A stretch of DNA of 64,000 bases from Algoriphagus sp. AK58 (GCF_014324365.1 NZ_QEIG01000008.1:558001-622000), one strand, 5' to 3'. Numbered from the stretch's first letter, positions 27,421 to 36,931 are shown. Notes: generated from the letters alone by a model not told the origin. Translations and numbers: made by a program.

Positions 27421-28116
27421 TCAGAAGTTATGATGTATTCCGACTTGCAACTGAGGCTTGGTAAACGCCACCGTAGTCTGATTCATCAAGCCCAATTGCA
27501 TTCGCATGTTAGTTCTCAGTCCATAGCCTAAGCCCGTGTAGAAACGATTCCTGTCAAACAGTTGCACGGTACGGCCGTCACCAATATCGGTTTGGCCGTT
27601 GATAAAGAGCTCATTATAAAGCGCCAAATAGACTACGCCCTTTTTGAGCTCCTGTCCATTTAAAGGCACATTCATAAATAGCGAATACCGATATCTGGTT
27701 CTGAAATCTTGATTTTCTACCCATCGCTGTTCGTACCTAAATCGATGTGTCAAAAAGAATCTCCCGCCCACCTTCTGAGGCAAGAGCGCCTCTTGGTAGA
27801 GGCGATGCTCCGGAAAGGTGGAGTCACTTTCTCCAAAATCCCCTGTGGAAATAAAAGCATAGCCCAAGGTGAAGGTGACATTGGTATTTTTCGGTTGATA
27901 AGTCACTCCCGTTCTGAGAAGAAGTTGCTCCAAGTCGCCCCCCACGTTCCAATTTCGAAACTGGTAGTCCCCTTGGATACCAAATTGACTGTCCTTAAAC
28001 TTCTTGGTAAGGAAGTACATGTACCAGGCACCGAGCTGATCATCATCGATGACGGACTGGGCTTGGGCCACTCCAGTTGTCAGCCAGAGCAAACAGATTA
28101 CTAGGTATTTTTTCAT
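27421..28116 (-). CDS. DUF2490 family outer-membrane protein
   Basis: 231 residues from ATG 28116 (MKKYLVICLLWLTTGVAQAQ, a clear signal peptide); the upstream in-frame ATG at 28137 adds only seven residues. The body shows alternating strands of an outer-membrane barrel (YQFRNWNVGGDLEQLLLRTG, FFLTHRFRYEQRW, NRFYTGLGYGL) and ends in a Phe. It follows the exported carbonic anhydrase by 49 bp, so the two form an operon. The role of DUF2490 is unknown; the pairing suggests carbonate or CO2 handling in the envelope. Confidence 0.85.
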   Translation of the reverse strand: MKKYLVICLLWLTTGVAQAQSVIDDDQLGAWYMYFLTKKFKDSQFGIQGDYQFRNWNVGGDLEQLLLRTGVTYQPKNTNVTFTLGYAFISTGDFGESDSTFPEHRLYQEALLPQKVGGRFFLTHRFRYEQRWVENQDFRTRYRYSLFMNVPLNGQELKKGVVYLALYNELFINGQTDIGDGRTVQLFDRNRFYTGLGYGLRTNMRMQLGLMNQTTVAFTKPQLQVGIHHNF

Positions 28117-28165
28117 CTTATTCAGAGTGAGCGGCAACCTGGTAGGCTACCGCTCCTGATTTAGC

Positions 28166-28933
28166 TTAGTTGGAATACTTGGGCAGACTGGTGATGGTCT
28201 CCTCGATAAAGTTCACATATCCTGTGCTAATATCATAGACAGCACCTACAATCACCACTTCACCGCTTTGGTATCTTCTGCTAAGTACCGGCTCCAACCC
28301 TCTCAGCATATTCACCTGCTCGATCACATTTTCTTTTACCGCTGCAGAAAGCACTTGATTTTCCGGAAGGTTCATTTCTTTCACCCGCAAGGCTGCCGGC
28401 TTGATGGAATTGATCAGCGTGACGATATGGCCGGGAGGATTTGCAGGCAACTTGATCGCTGCATCCACCGCACCACAGGATTCATGTCCGAGGACTACAA
28501 TCAGCTTGGTCTTCAATGCCTCCACTGAAAACTCAATCGTACCGAAAGAAGCCTCTGCCATCACCTGACCGGCGGTACGGGTAATAAATAAATCTCCTAC
28601 TCCTTGGTCAAAGATAATTTCATTGGGCACTCGGCTGTCAGCACATCCTACAATAGTGGCAAAGGGAGCTTGTCCGGATTTGTTGTTTATCAAGTCAGCG
28701 TCAGTCTGTCGGGGACGAATGCTTTTGTCATCGGTAAATCTCCTGTTACCATAGATCAACTTTTTCAATCCATAGTAGGGATCGGCATAGGCACTGTCCC
28801 GGTTTGCGAAGTATTGGTTGGGCTCCAGCTTCAGAAACTGGACCACTTCTGGGCTAAGTTGCTGCGCTGATGATTCAAGAGAAAATATAAGTAGTGCTCC
28901 CACAAGGAAGCCAAGAAATTTTGAACTAGTCAT
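28166..28933 (-). CDS. Beta-class carbonic anhydrase, exported
   Basis: 255 residues from ATG 28933 (MTSSKFLGFLVGALLIFSLESSAQQ, signal peptide). Zinc ligands Cys97, Asp99 (CADSRVPNEIIFDQG), His150 and Cys153 (GHESCGAV) are all present. It interconverts CO2 and bicarbonate, here in the periplasm rather than the cytoplasm. The DUF2490 gene follows at 49 bp. Confidence 0.95.
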   Translation of the reverse strand: MTSSKFLGFLVGALLIFSLESSAQQLSPEVVQFLKLEPNQYFANRDSAYADPYYGLKKLIYGNRRFTDDKSIRPRQTDADLINNKSGQAPFATIVGCADSRVPNEIIFDQGVGDLFITRTAGQVMAEASFGTIEFSVEALKTKLIVVLGHESCGAVDAAIKLPANPPGHIVTLINSIKPAALRVKEMNLPENQVLSAAVKENVIEQVNMLRGLEPVLSRRYQSGEVVIVGAVYDISTGYVNFIEETITSLPKYSN

Positions 28934-29044
28934 GGTAGTTGGTAAATATTTTTGAAATAATAGATAATAGAAATTCACTTAAGCTCTGGCAGAGCAAAAG
29001 GCTTGGTCAAAAAGACCCAAATGGAATTGACCTAACTGGAAAAG

Positions 29045-29341
29045 TTAAATTTCAGGGGGAATCTCAGGCAGTAAATTGCAGCCACGGGGAAAAAATGATT
29101 CGTGATAACCCAAAGGAACTTCGAAGCCATTTCCCATGCTAGAAAGTTGAAGAAAATCGACCCAGTCCAATCTGATTTCAATCTCTTTCTCCTTTTCTTC
29201 CAGTTCCTCGAGCAAATCCAAATCTCTTTCCCAAATCGCATTGATCTCGATCCTATCTTTCAAAAAAATCAACCCCAATATGGAAACCGCTCCGTAGGGG
29301 AGTTGAAGCATAAAGATGAGTAAGAATACGGATAAGCGCAT
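29045..29341 (-). CDS. Small hypothetical membrane-anchored protein
   Basis: 98 residues. An N-terminal hydrophobic stretch (SVFLLIFMLQLPYGAVSILGLIFL) is followed by an acidic, charged helical segment (RDLDLLEELEEKEKEIEIRLDWVDF) and a tail containing GCNLLPEIPPEI. It lies 111 bp upstream of the carbonic anhydrase gene on the same strand and could be the first gene of that operon. I do not recognise a family; the well-formed amphipathic composition makes it more likely real than a chance frame. Confidence 0.5.
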   Translation of the reverse strand: MRLSVFLLIFMLQLPYGAVSILGLIFLKDRIEINAIWERDLDLLEELEEKEKEIEIRLDWVDFLQLSSMGNGFEVPLGYHESFFPRGCNLLPEIPPEI

Positions 29342-29538
29342 TTTAAGGCCAATTGACCTCGATAACAGCTTGTTCGCGTTTTGGTTTTTGTATCAAAAAG
29401 AAAATTTATTCAAATGATCAAGTAATCAAATAGGGATAACCAGATCAAAATAAAGTTTATACCCTGATCATCAACCTATTAAAAAGGATTACAACTCACT
29501 GATTGAGATTTAAAAAATTCCAGTTCTATTCAAGAATG

Positions 29539-29571
29539 AACTTTTCCAAAGCTTGAAACTTTGGAAAAGTT
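29539..29571 (-). repeat. Palindrome AACTTTTCCAAAG / CTTTGGAAAAGTT
   Basis: Thirteen-base perfect arms with a 7-base loop (CTTGAAA), 14 bp after the stop of the sugar isomerase gene. It may work as a transcription end for that operon. A degenerate copy lies at 27351-27384, so it is a dispersed repeat rather than a unique site. Confidence 0.7.
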
Positions 29572-29584
29572 GCACCCGACCACA

Positions 29585-30451
29585 TCAATATTTCAAGCTT
29601 CTCAGATAAGCGATACTCTTCGGCAAAGCTTCCAACTCATGATCCCCTTCATCCTCGATAAACATGTGCTTGATCCCGATCTTATTGGCTTCACGAAGGA
29701 TGGCAGGAAAATCCAGTTCACCCTCTCCAAGCGGCACGTCATTTTCTGGGCCGGTCAGGCCGGTCATGTCTTTGGGAGCGCCTTTTCTGAAATCCTTCAA
29801 GTGAAGCGAAACCCATCTTTTCCCGTATTTTTTCAATAATGCCGCTGGATCTCCTCCCCCAAAATGCGTCCACATCACGTCCATTTGCAGGGAGACGTAT
29901 TTCGGATCGGTGTTTTCTACCAAGTAATCAAACAAAGTTCCTTTGCCATAGGGCTGAAACTCATAGCCGTGCACATGGTACTTGAAGGTAATCCCATTTT
30001 CTCTTAAGACTTTGCCTCCCTCGTTGAAGGCTTTGATCGCGCGGTCAGCATCCTCCTTGGAAAATTGCCCCCGCTTATGCGGAATCCAGGCACACATCAC
30101 ATACTTGGCCCCCAAGGCTTTGGCACGGTCTGCCACTGCCTGAGGGTCTGATTCGAGTTGCTCGAAACCTGTGCCGGTAGAAGGCAATGAAATCCCCCGA
30201 TCAGCCAGCATTTTCTTGAAGTCCTCGATACTTACGCCTTGGGGTGCTCCTCCTTCAAACTCCGTAAATCCCATTTGCTGGATGATATCTAGCGCTTCAG
30301 GAACGCCATTTTTCCATTGATTTCGGAAGGTGTAGGAAGCAAAGCCAAGGGGCACCTGAAGCATCGGGTCGCCTTTTTTCTGAGCTTGGCTCTCAAACGG
30401 GGCGAAGATCCAAGCAAAGGCAAGAATCAGGAAAGTGAAATTTTTCTTCAT
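29585..30451 (-). CDS. Exported sugar phosphate isomerase/epimerase-like TIM barrel
   Basis: 288 residues from ATG 30451, which opens a signal peptide (FTFLILAFAWIFAPFESQAQ). Xylose isomerase-like TIM barrel: LGFASYTFRNQW, GFTEFEGGAPQG, KYHVHGYEFQP, LQMDVMWTHFGGG, GEGELDFPAILREA, MFIEDEGD. Exported members next to GMC oxidoreductases often act on 3-keto sugars (isomerisation or beta-elimination). Here it lies downstream of a GMC/gluconate dehydrogenase pair on the same strand, so processing of a 3-ketoglycoside is a reasonable inference, not a demonstrated activity. Confidence 0.85.
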   Translation of the reverse strand: MKKNFTFLILAFAWIFAPFESQAQKKGDPMLQVPLGFASYTFRNQWKNGVPEALDIIQQMGFTEFEGGAPQGVSIEDFKKMLADRGISLPSTGTGFEQLESDPQAVADRAKALGAKYVMCAWIPHKRGQFSKEDADRAIKAFNEGGKVLRENGITFKYHVHGYEFQPYGKGTLFDYLVENTDPKYVSLQMDVMWTHFGGGDPAALLKKYGKRWVSLHLKDFRKGAPKDMTGLTGPENDVPLGEGELDFPAILREANKIGIKHMFIEDEGDHELEALPKSIAYLRSLKY

Positions 30452-30469
30452 GGGTTTTTGGGTGTTTTT

Positions 30470-30555
30470 CCCACAGATTAAGACAGATAAAATCACTGAT
30501 TCACACAGATTGAATCAGTGAAAATCTGTGTTCTTTTCTGTGAAATCCGTGGAAC
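30470..30555. repeat. Intergenic repeat with interleaved inverted arms
   Basis: Multiple CAGATT/AATCTGTG words. TCACTGATTC (30493-30502) pairs with GAATCAGTGA (30512-30521), while ACACAGATT (30503-30511) pairs with AATCTGTGT (30523-30531). Order arm1-arm2-arm1'-arm2' allows two exclusive hairpins or an H-type pseudoknot. It fills the gap between the GMC oxidoreductase and isomerase genes. Confidence 0.65.
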
Positions 30556-30558
30556 TGG

Positions 30559-32256
30559 TTACAAATTCAATTTATTCAATTCCTCTACTGCATAGTTAGC
30601 AGCTCGGGCAGTCAAGGTCATAAAGGTCAGGGTAGGATTCTGCGTACTTGCACTCGTCATACAGGCACCATCGGTCACAAAGACATTTTTGCAAGTATGA
30701 AGCTGATTGTACTTGTTGAGTAAGGAAGTCTTCGGATCATTGCCCATGCGTACGCCACCCATCTCATGGATATCTGATCCAGGAGGTGAACCCCGATCGA
30801 CCACATTGATATTTTTGAAGCCCATGCGCTCATACATCTCTGTCTGCTGCTCCACAAAGTCCCGGGTCATCTTGTCGTCGTTTTCTTTCCACTCCACGGA
30901 CATGATGATTTTGGGAATGCCGTATTTGTCCTTTTCCTCGGTAGATAGCCTCATGTGATTGGACTCATCCGGGACCATTTCCCCCTGCATCCAGGCAGAC
31001 ATGCCCCAAAGGCCATATTTCGGATTGAGGAGACTGTCGCGTAGCGCATCTCCGATCAGTTCCCCGTTTCCGTCCAACTGACGGCTGGCAGACATCCCGA
31101 TGGCATAGCCACGGAGGAAATCCGTCTCCTGTCGATAGACGTTACGGAATCGAGGCACATAGGCGTGACCGGGATTTCGTCCGTCGTTGAATTTATCCAG
31201 AAACCCCTCGAAAGTTGCATAGCCACTTCCCCGGTAGTTGTGACAGGTGATGAATTTGCCCATCAGACCATTGTCGTTGCCAAGACCATTGGGAAATCTT
31301 GAAGACTTGGAATTGAGCAGAATCGCGTTGGAATTGATCGTGGAAGCATTGAGGAAGATGATTTTGGCATAAAACTCAATCGCTTCTTTGGTATGGCGAT
31401 CAATCACGCGTACGCCGATTGCTTTTCCTTTTTGCTCATCATAGAGAATGGACTCTACCACCGAATCAGGCCGAATGGTCAGATTTCCCGTCTTTTCAGC
31501 CCAAGGCAAGGTAGACGCATTCGCCGAAAAGTAGCCTCCATAGACACAGCCCCGGTTGCACATGTTTTGGTTCATGCACTTGTTGCGTCCCTGATCTTTA
31601 TGAATCTGCTGAGGATCAGTCAGGTGCGCACACCGGCCTTGGATCAGATGACGCTCTGAACCATATAGCTCTTTTAGTTTTTCCTTATAGTATTGTTCGA
31701 CACAGCTCAGTTCAAAACCGGGCTGCACTACTTGATCGGGAAGCACATCCAAACCATCCCGGCTGCCCGCAAACCCCACAAAAGTCTCCACATATGTATA
31801 CCAAGGCTCCATGTCCTTGTAGCGAATAGGCCAATCCACCGCATAACCATCACGGGCGGGCCCTTCAAAATCAAAATCAGACCAGCGCTGCGTACCCCGA
31901 GCCCAAAGCAGGGATTTACCTCCTACATGGTAACCCCGAAACCAACGAAAAGGCTTTTCCTCAATGTAGGGCTGCTCATCTTCAGCCAGAGCCCAGTGCA
32001 TGGTCTCCTCCCTTTGCCAGTTGGCGGCACCGATTCCGGAGCGCTTTTCAATCGGCACCACGCCACGGAATTCAAATTCCCAAGGAGCTTTGGAGGCAGT
32101 AGGATAATCCTCGATATGGCGTACCATCCGGCCACGCTCCAAAACGAGGGTTTTGAGTCCTTTTTCAGTCAGTTCTTTGGCAGCCCAGCCACCGGATGCC
32201 CCTGAGCCGATGACGATGGCGTCATAGGTGCGTTTATCTTTGGAATCTTGCAACAT
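30559..32256 (-). CDS. GMC family oxidoreductase (glucoside/gluconate dehydrogenase type)
   Basis: 565 residues from ATG 32256, which fits 11 bp after the stop of the subunit 3 gene; an in-frame ATG at 32298 would overlap it. FAD-binding site IVIGSGASGGWAA near the N-terminus, a cysteine cluster (KCMNQNMCNRGC) seen in membrane-bound dehydrogenase subunits, and the C-terminal GMC region (MGGVRMGNDPKTS, VTDGACMTSASTQNPTLT). With subunit 3 it should form a membrane-linked dehydrogenase, related to LacA/LacC glucoside 3-dehydrogenase or gluconate 2-dehydrogenase. No signal peptide of its own, so export probably rides on subunit 3. Confidence 0.92.
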   Translation of the reverse strand: MLQDSKDKRTYDAIVIGSGASGGWAAKELTEKGLKTLVLERGRMVRHIEDYPTASKAPWEFEFRGVVPIEKRSGIGAANWQREETMHWALAEDEQPYIEEKPFRWFRGYHVGGKSLLWARGTQRWSDFDFEGPARDGYAVDWPIRYKDMEPWYTYVETFVGFAGSRDGLDVLPDQVVQPGFELSCVEQYYKEKLKELYGSERHLIQGRCAHLTDPQQIHKDQGRNKCMNQNMCNRGCVYGGYFSANASTLPWAEKTGNLTIRPDSVVESILYDEQKGKAIGVRVIDRHTKEAIEFYAKIIFLNASTINSNAILLNSKSSRFPNGLGNDNGLMGKFITCHNYRGSGYATFEGFLDKFNDGRNPGHAYVPRFRNVYRQETDFLRGYAIGMSASRQLDGNGELIGDALRDSLLNPKYGLWGMSAWMQGEMVPDESNHMRLSTEEKDKYGIPKIIMSVEWKENDDKMTRDFVEQQTEMYERMGFKNINVVDRGSPPGSDIHEMGGVRMGNDPKTSLLNKYNQLHTCKNVFVTDGACMTSASTQNPTLTFMTLTARAANYAVEELNKLNL

Positions 32257-32267
32257 GTCTTTTAGGG

Positions 32268-32807
32268 TTAGGCTTTTTCTGCAGGAACATCTACACATCC
32301 TTTGTAATACCCGGGGGCTACCTGATAGCCCCGGTATTCCACCATGACTTCTTTGACTGTGGTGAAGCCCAGGACCGTATTAGATCGCATGAGATTGTAG
32401 AATTTCTTTTCCTCCTCAGCATCGGAATCTTTCAGGGCAAGGAGCCTTTTCTCTTTTTCTTCCTGAGAAAGCTCGAGAAATCCAGCCTTACCTAGGGATT
32501 TCAATTGCGCTTTGATCAGGTCCTGATCTTCTTTTTCATAGCATTTTTCAAAAAGCTTAATCAAAAACTGATCTGTGCCCGTACTCAGTGCACCGATGGG
32601 CTTAGCATCTGCCGAAGGCAAAATCGGTGGCAATCCCTCCGGAATAAATATCTCAGCTATGGAAGAAATCAATTTTTCTTCCTCAAAGGTGAAAAAGCCC
32701 GAATGGGTCACCCGGTCTACGATTTGCCATTTCCAGTCGGCAAAAACCAACCCGGCAATTCCAGCCACCGATCCACCGATGATTTTGAGTGATTTACGTC
32801 TATCCAT
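32268..32807 (-). CDS. Gluconate 2-dehydrogenase subunit 3 family protein
   Basis: 179 residues. A twin-arginine-type start (MDRRKSLKIIGGSVAGIAGLVFA) provides the export signal for the complex. The body matches the small subunit family (FTFEEEKLISSIAEIFIPEG, NLMRSNTVLGFTTVKEVMVEYRGYQVAPGYYKGC). It is needed for maturation and Tat export of the partner GMC subunit encoded 11 bp downstream. Confidence 0.92.
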   Translation of the reverse strand: MDRRKSLKIIGGSVAGIAGLVFADWKWQIVDRVTHSGFFTFEEEKLISSIAEIFIPEGLPPILPSADAKPIGALSTGTDQFLIKLFEKCYEKEDQDLIKAQLKSLGKAGFLELSQEEKEKRLLALKDSDAEEEKKFYNLMRSNTVLGFTTVKEVMVEYRGYQVAPGYYKGCVDVPAEKA

Positions 32808-32915
32808 GATCTTCGGTATTTTGGGAGAATACGAAGTTTCAATTTAGATTTTTTTAAGAAAGCCAGAAGAAATACACCTTAATATTCCACGAATGGAATT
32901 TTTATAGGGCATTCG

Positions 32916-35249
32916 TTACCGGTCTGTATAATTCAATGAAAACCCTATGGAAAAGTAGGTTCTCAATCTCCTGTCGGTAGAATTGCTGCTCACGCCAACA
33001 GTGATTGGTCCCAAGATAGATTGGTAGGAGAGATCTGCTCCATAGCCAAAATAGTAGTCATCCTGAAGAATCTTATCCGGCCAATTTTCTTCAGAAATCG
33101 GATACTGCTTGCTGTAACCCATCCAATCGGCTCCTGCTCTCAAATAAATCTTTTTGACTGGGACAAACTGTAAATCCACTCCGGCCTTTATAAAATTTGG
33201 CGTAGACACCTCCGCATAATTCAATCCCCAAAAGCGGGTGTCATTGAAGCGGATATTTTGATGTCCTCCCACATAAAAGTCCTGAAATATGGCCTCCGAA
33301 TCATCATCGGAAAGGGTAAGGGAGCCTGCAAGTTTGGGTTTAACCTGAAAGTTTTTACTCAAAGGGAAAAATTTTGAGTATCTCCAATACATCACGAAAT
33401 AGTCGGAAGGAGTCAGATTGTCTGCTATCTGACCGACAGTCTCTGCCGGAATTCCAATACCACTATTCAGGAAGAGCGTATCCACTCCAGAATTGAGATT
33501 GATTCCAAACCAATTTTTGAAATTATATAATCCCTCAACCAAGCCTTCTGCACCTGCAGTCGGGAAGTTGCGGTCATTCTGGGAATTTCGGTAATAGCGA
33601 ACCCTAAGCCCCAAATGGGATTGGTAAATATTTTTCAGCTCATCGGGAACAGCCGCATCGAGCTTGGCCTTGGAGGAGGAAGTCTCAAATACTCCTCCGA
33701 AAAACCAGGCTTCTTTTAGAGAGGAGGTGGTAATCAACTGAATTTCTGCTTCCTGATTTTTTTCAATGATCAGAGATTTTTCTTTTCCATCTTCATAAGT
33801 CGGCAATTCCTGATTGAGGTAATTGTATCTGGCGTTTAGAGCAAGTTTTTTCTCTCCGCTGAGGTACTTGTAATAATCCACCCGGAATTTGGGATTGGCC
33901 GAAATATCTCCCACTAATACGGTTCGGGAGGATTTCCCAATCAAATCCCGAGCGGTATAATTCAATAATACACCTGCAGAAAATTGATTGTCATAATGAA
34001 AGGCAAAGCTGAAAAGCCGGGAAGATTTCTCTTTCACCCGAATAACCAAATCGTAATTTTCTCCCTCAAGAAACCGAAGACTATAATCCACTCTGTGAAA
34101 TCCATTAATGCCAAAAACCCTTCGGATTCCTTCTTCTATTTCATCCCTTGAAACTTTCTTTCCAGCCTCCAATCCCAGCTTGGAAACGATCAAAGCATTG
34201 GAAAAAATCGAATTTCCATGGACTTCTATCTGGTTAATTCTAATTCTCCCAACTTCAAGACCAATTCCCTTTACTTGATGATTGAGTCCTAGACTATCGG
34301 CTAAATTTTTGAAAACAGGAAAAAATTTCTCACCGGCCTTATCTCCCAGTTGGAGTATCTCATTAAAGCTGCCAAAACTACCCGTGGAATACGGACCAAG
34401 CTCTGGCTTGATGTAGATATCCGTGATTTTGATGTTTTCACGGGTTTTATCCAGAGACTTTGCCATGGCAATCTGCATCAGAATCGCGCCAAATCCCTCT
34501 AGCTCCTCAGATTTCACAAAATCTTCATCACTTACATTTACCCCGATCACAATATCTGCCCCCATCTGCTTGACCACATCCACGGGAAAATTATTAACGA
34601 CACCACCATCCACCACCAGCTTATCCCCAAGCTGATAGGCGGTAAATGCGGTGGGAATTGCAATACTCGAACGCAGAGCATCGTGCAGGTATCCACTGCC
34701 TATCACAATCGGTTCAGCATTGCTCACATCCGTAGCAATACATCGAAATGGAATAGGGAAATCATCAAAATCCGAAATATTGTTTGCGGGCCAGGTGTAT
34801 TTGTGCAAGACCTCCGAAAGCATCTGCCCCTCAATCAGACCTGAAGGCAAAGACACCTTCCCCTGATTCATGGGCAATTCGATCACATACCGATTGTAAT
34901 ACTCTTTTTCCTCGAATGAAATAGATTCAAAACTGACTCTATTCGAAATGATGATATCCCAATCGATCGTGCGGATAATCTGTTCCAACTCATCTGCACT
35001 ATACCCCAAAGCATATAATCCTCCTACCACAGAGCCCATACTGGTACCCACAATATAATCGGGACGGATTCCGGCTTGTTCCATGGCTCGGATTACTCCC
35101 ACATGTGCCATCCCTTTTGCCCCGCCACCACTGAGCACTAGTCCGATTTTAGGCGTACTTCTTTTAGTTTGGGAAAAAGAAAAAAAGGGATTGCCTATTC
35201 CTAATATGAGAATAAGCAATCCCAACAATGGATTGATGGTGAACTTCAT
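32916..35249 (-). CDS. Patatin-like phospholipase with outer-membrane barrel (PlpD type)
   Basis: 777 residues. Signal peptide, then a patatin domain: oxyanion loop GGGAKG (41-46), nucleophile Ser70 in GTSMG, catalytic Asp214 in VVDGGVVNN. A POTRA-like segment (about 330-405, VGRIRINQIEVHGNSIFSNALIVSKLGLEAGKKVSRDEIEEGI) and a 16-strand BamA/Omp85-type barrel follow, ending IGFSLNYTDR. This is the architecture of PlpD-like two-domain proteins that place a lipid acyl hydrolase at the outer membrane. Monocistronic. Confidence 0.93.
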   Translation of the reverse strand: MKFTINPLLGLLILILGIGNPFFSFSQTKRSTPKIGLVLSGGGAKGMAHVGVIRAMEQAGIRPDYIVGTSMGSVVGGLYALGYSADELEQIIRTIDWDIIISNRVSFESISFEEKEYYNRYVIELPMNQGKVSLPSGLIEGQMLSEVLHKYTWPANNISDFDDFPIPFRCIATDVSNAEPIVIGSGYLHDALRSSIAIPTAFTAYQLGDKLVVDGGVVNNFPVDVVKQMGADIVIGVNVSDEDFVKSEELEGFGAILMQIAMAKSLDKTRENIKITDIYIKPELGPYSTGSFGSFNEILQLGDKAGEKFFPVFKNLADSLGLNHQVKGIGLEVGRIRINQIEVHGNSIFSNALIVSKLGLEAGKKVSRDEIEEGIRRVFGINGFHRVDYSLRFLEGENYDLVIRVKEKSSRLFSFAFHYDNQFSAGVLLNYTARDLIGKSSRTVLVGDISANPKFRVDYYKYLSGEKKLALNARYNYLNQELPTYEDGKEKSLIIEKNQEAEIQLITTSSLKEAWFFGGVFETSSSKAKLDAAVPDELKNIYQSHLGLRVRYYRNSQNDRNFPTAGAEGLVEGLYNFKNWFGINLNSGVDTLFLNSGIGIPAETVGQIADNLTPSDYFVMYWRYSKFFPLSKNFQVKPKLAGSLTLSDDDSEAIFQDFYVGGHQNIRFNDTRFWGLNYAEVSTPNFIKAGVDLQFVPVKKIYLRAGADWMGYSKQYPISEENWPDKILQDDYYFGYGADLSYQSILGPITVGVSSNSTDRRLRTYFSIGFSLNYTDR

Positions 35250-35280
35250 AGCCTAATAAAATCAGCTATTAAGTTAATAT

Positions 35281-36705
35281 TTACTTTCTATAATCCAGTG
35301 GCGCAGAGCGATCCCCTACCAATGCCTCATAGACGAAACCGTCCCCTCTTCTTTTATTCAATTCTTCCAGCGCTTTTCCGGTTACCGAAGGATCTTTAAA
35401 AATGTCCATGGCAGTAAGAGTCATGGTCTTAGCAGCTACGATCATACCCTTCTGTCCGATGCTCATCCCGCCGGCAGCTACAGCCTGCCAAGTATGGGCA
35501 GAAGTACCGGGAACCCAAGTAGCCGTACCAAGGCCGACCGTTGGCACCAGCCAGCTGATGTCTCCTACGTCGGTAGAGCCTCCACCGCCTTCTTCACTTA
35601 CTACAAATGGGGCAATCTTAGTCGCATCATCTGGGGAGGCTTTGACGCCCGCTGGATACGTTTTGATGATATCCTCGGCAAACTTTCGTTCTTCCGGAGT
35701 ATAGGTTACCCCACCGATTTTCTCCAAATTTTTGTGCATGATCCGGGCTAATGTCTCATTGGGCAAGAGATTGTACACTCCGTTGATCACTTCATATTCC
35801 ATGCGGGTTTGAGTTCCCAAGGCGGCCCCTTCGGCTGCTTTGACCATTCGATCAAAGATCTGCTTCACCACCATGGCGTCAGGATGTCTCACATAATGAT
35901 AGGATTCTGCAAAAGCCGGCACCACGTTGGGAGCTTCACCACCCTTGGTGATCACATAGTGCATTCTGGTCTCCTGAGGCACATGTTCACGCATCAGATT
36001 GACCATGAAGTTCATCGCCTCCACAGCATCCAAAGATGATTTACCTCGCTCTGGTGCAGCTGCAGCGTGGGAGGCTTCTCCGTAAAAGCGGAATTTGGTA
36101 GAAATATTTGCCAGTGAGGAGGTAGCTCCAGCGGCATTTTGACTACTTGGGTGCCAATGGATCATCACATCCACATCTTTGATCAGACCTGCCCTGGCAA
36201 TGTATACTTTCCCTCCTCCCCCTTCTTCGGCTGGCGTGCCATAGACACGGATGGTTCCCTGGATTTTGTTCTCTTTCATCCATTCCATAATGGTAATCCC
36301 CGAGGCCACCGAAGCCGCACCGAACAAATGGTGACCACAGGCATGCCCTGCACCACCCTCGACTACTGGTTTACGGAAAGGAACCGCTTCCTGAGAAACA
36401 CCGGGCAGCGCGTCAAACTCAGCCATGATGCCGATGACCGGTTTTCCGGATCCATATTCCGCCACAAAAGCAGTAGGAATCTCAGCAACACCCGCGGTCA
36501 CTTTGAAACCTGCATCGAAAAGGGTTTTTTGAAGTAGAGCAGAACTGTTGGTTTCAAGGTAGCCGAGCTCCGGATTTGCCCAAATCTTTCTGGCGATGTC
36601 ACCATAGAACTCTGCTTTGGCATCCAGTTTTTTCAATACCTCCTGCTCCTGTGCTATTGCTGAAAAGAGAGGCAAAAGGAAAATGAGTAGAAATATTTTC
36701 TTCAT
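35281..36705 (-). CDS. M20 family amidohydrolase (AbgB-like), exported
   Basis: 474 residues with signal peptide (IFLLIFLLPLFSAIAQ). M20 metallopeptidase motifs: IMAEFDALPG, HACGHHLFG (121-129, metal ligands Cys123 and His125), TPAEEGGGG, and HAAAAPERGKSSLDA in the dimerisation domain. It resembles the p-aminobenzoyl-glutamate hydrolase/aminoacylase branch, so it cleaves an amide of an N-acyl amino acid or related compound in the periplasm. It stands alone, convergent with nothing, and divergent from the cytochrome c gene. Confidence 0.92.
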   Translation of the reverse strand: MKKIFLLIFLLPLFSAIAQEQEVLKKLDAKAEFYGDIARKIWANPELGYLETNSSALLQKTLFDAGFKVTAGVAEIPTAFVAEYGSGKPVIGIMAEFDALPGVSQEAVPFRKPVVEGGAGHACGHHLFGAASVASGITIMEWMKENKIQGTIRVYGTPAEEGGGGKVYIARAGLIKDVDVMIHWHPSSQNAAGATSSLANISTKFRFYGEASHAAAAPERGKSSLDAVEAMNFMVNLMREHVPQETRMHYVITKGGEAPNVVPAFAESYHYVRHPDAMVVKQIFDRMVKAAEGAALGTQTRMEYEVINGVYNLLPNETLARIMHKNLEKIGGVTYTPEERKFAEDIIKTYPAGVKASPDDATKIAPFVVSEEGGGGSTDVGDISWLVPTVGLGTATWVPGTSAHTWQAVAAGGMSIGQKGMIVAAKTMTLTAMDIFKDPSVTGKALEELNKRRGDGFVYEALVGDRSAPLDYRK

Positions 36706-36931
36706 AGGGGATTGGTTGATTGTGACCTGTGAAAATAGAAAGAGTTTTTACTTGATTTCAAAATTTTATTTCAAGATACAAACCGTATGCAATCACAAAA
36801 GTCATTCAAAATCCGCGAGTCAGATTTTTTATAAGAAATCAAAAATCCAGACCTATCCATACATTCATTCTTTTCACTCATTCATTATCAAAAAAATGTT
36901 GTTTAAATTACAACAATCAACTTAAAGCACT

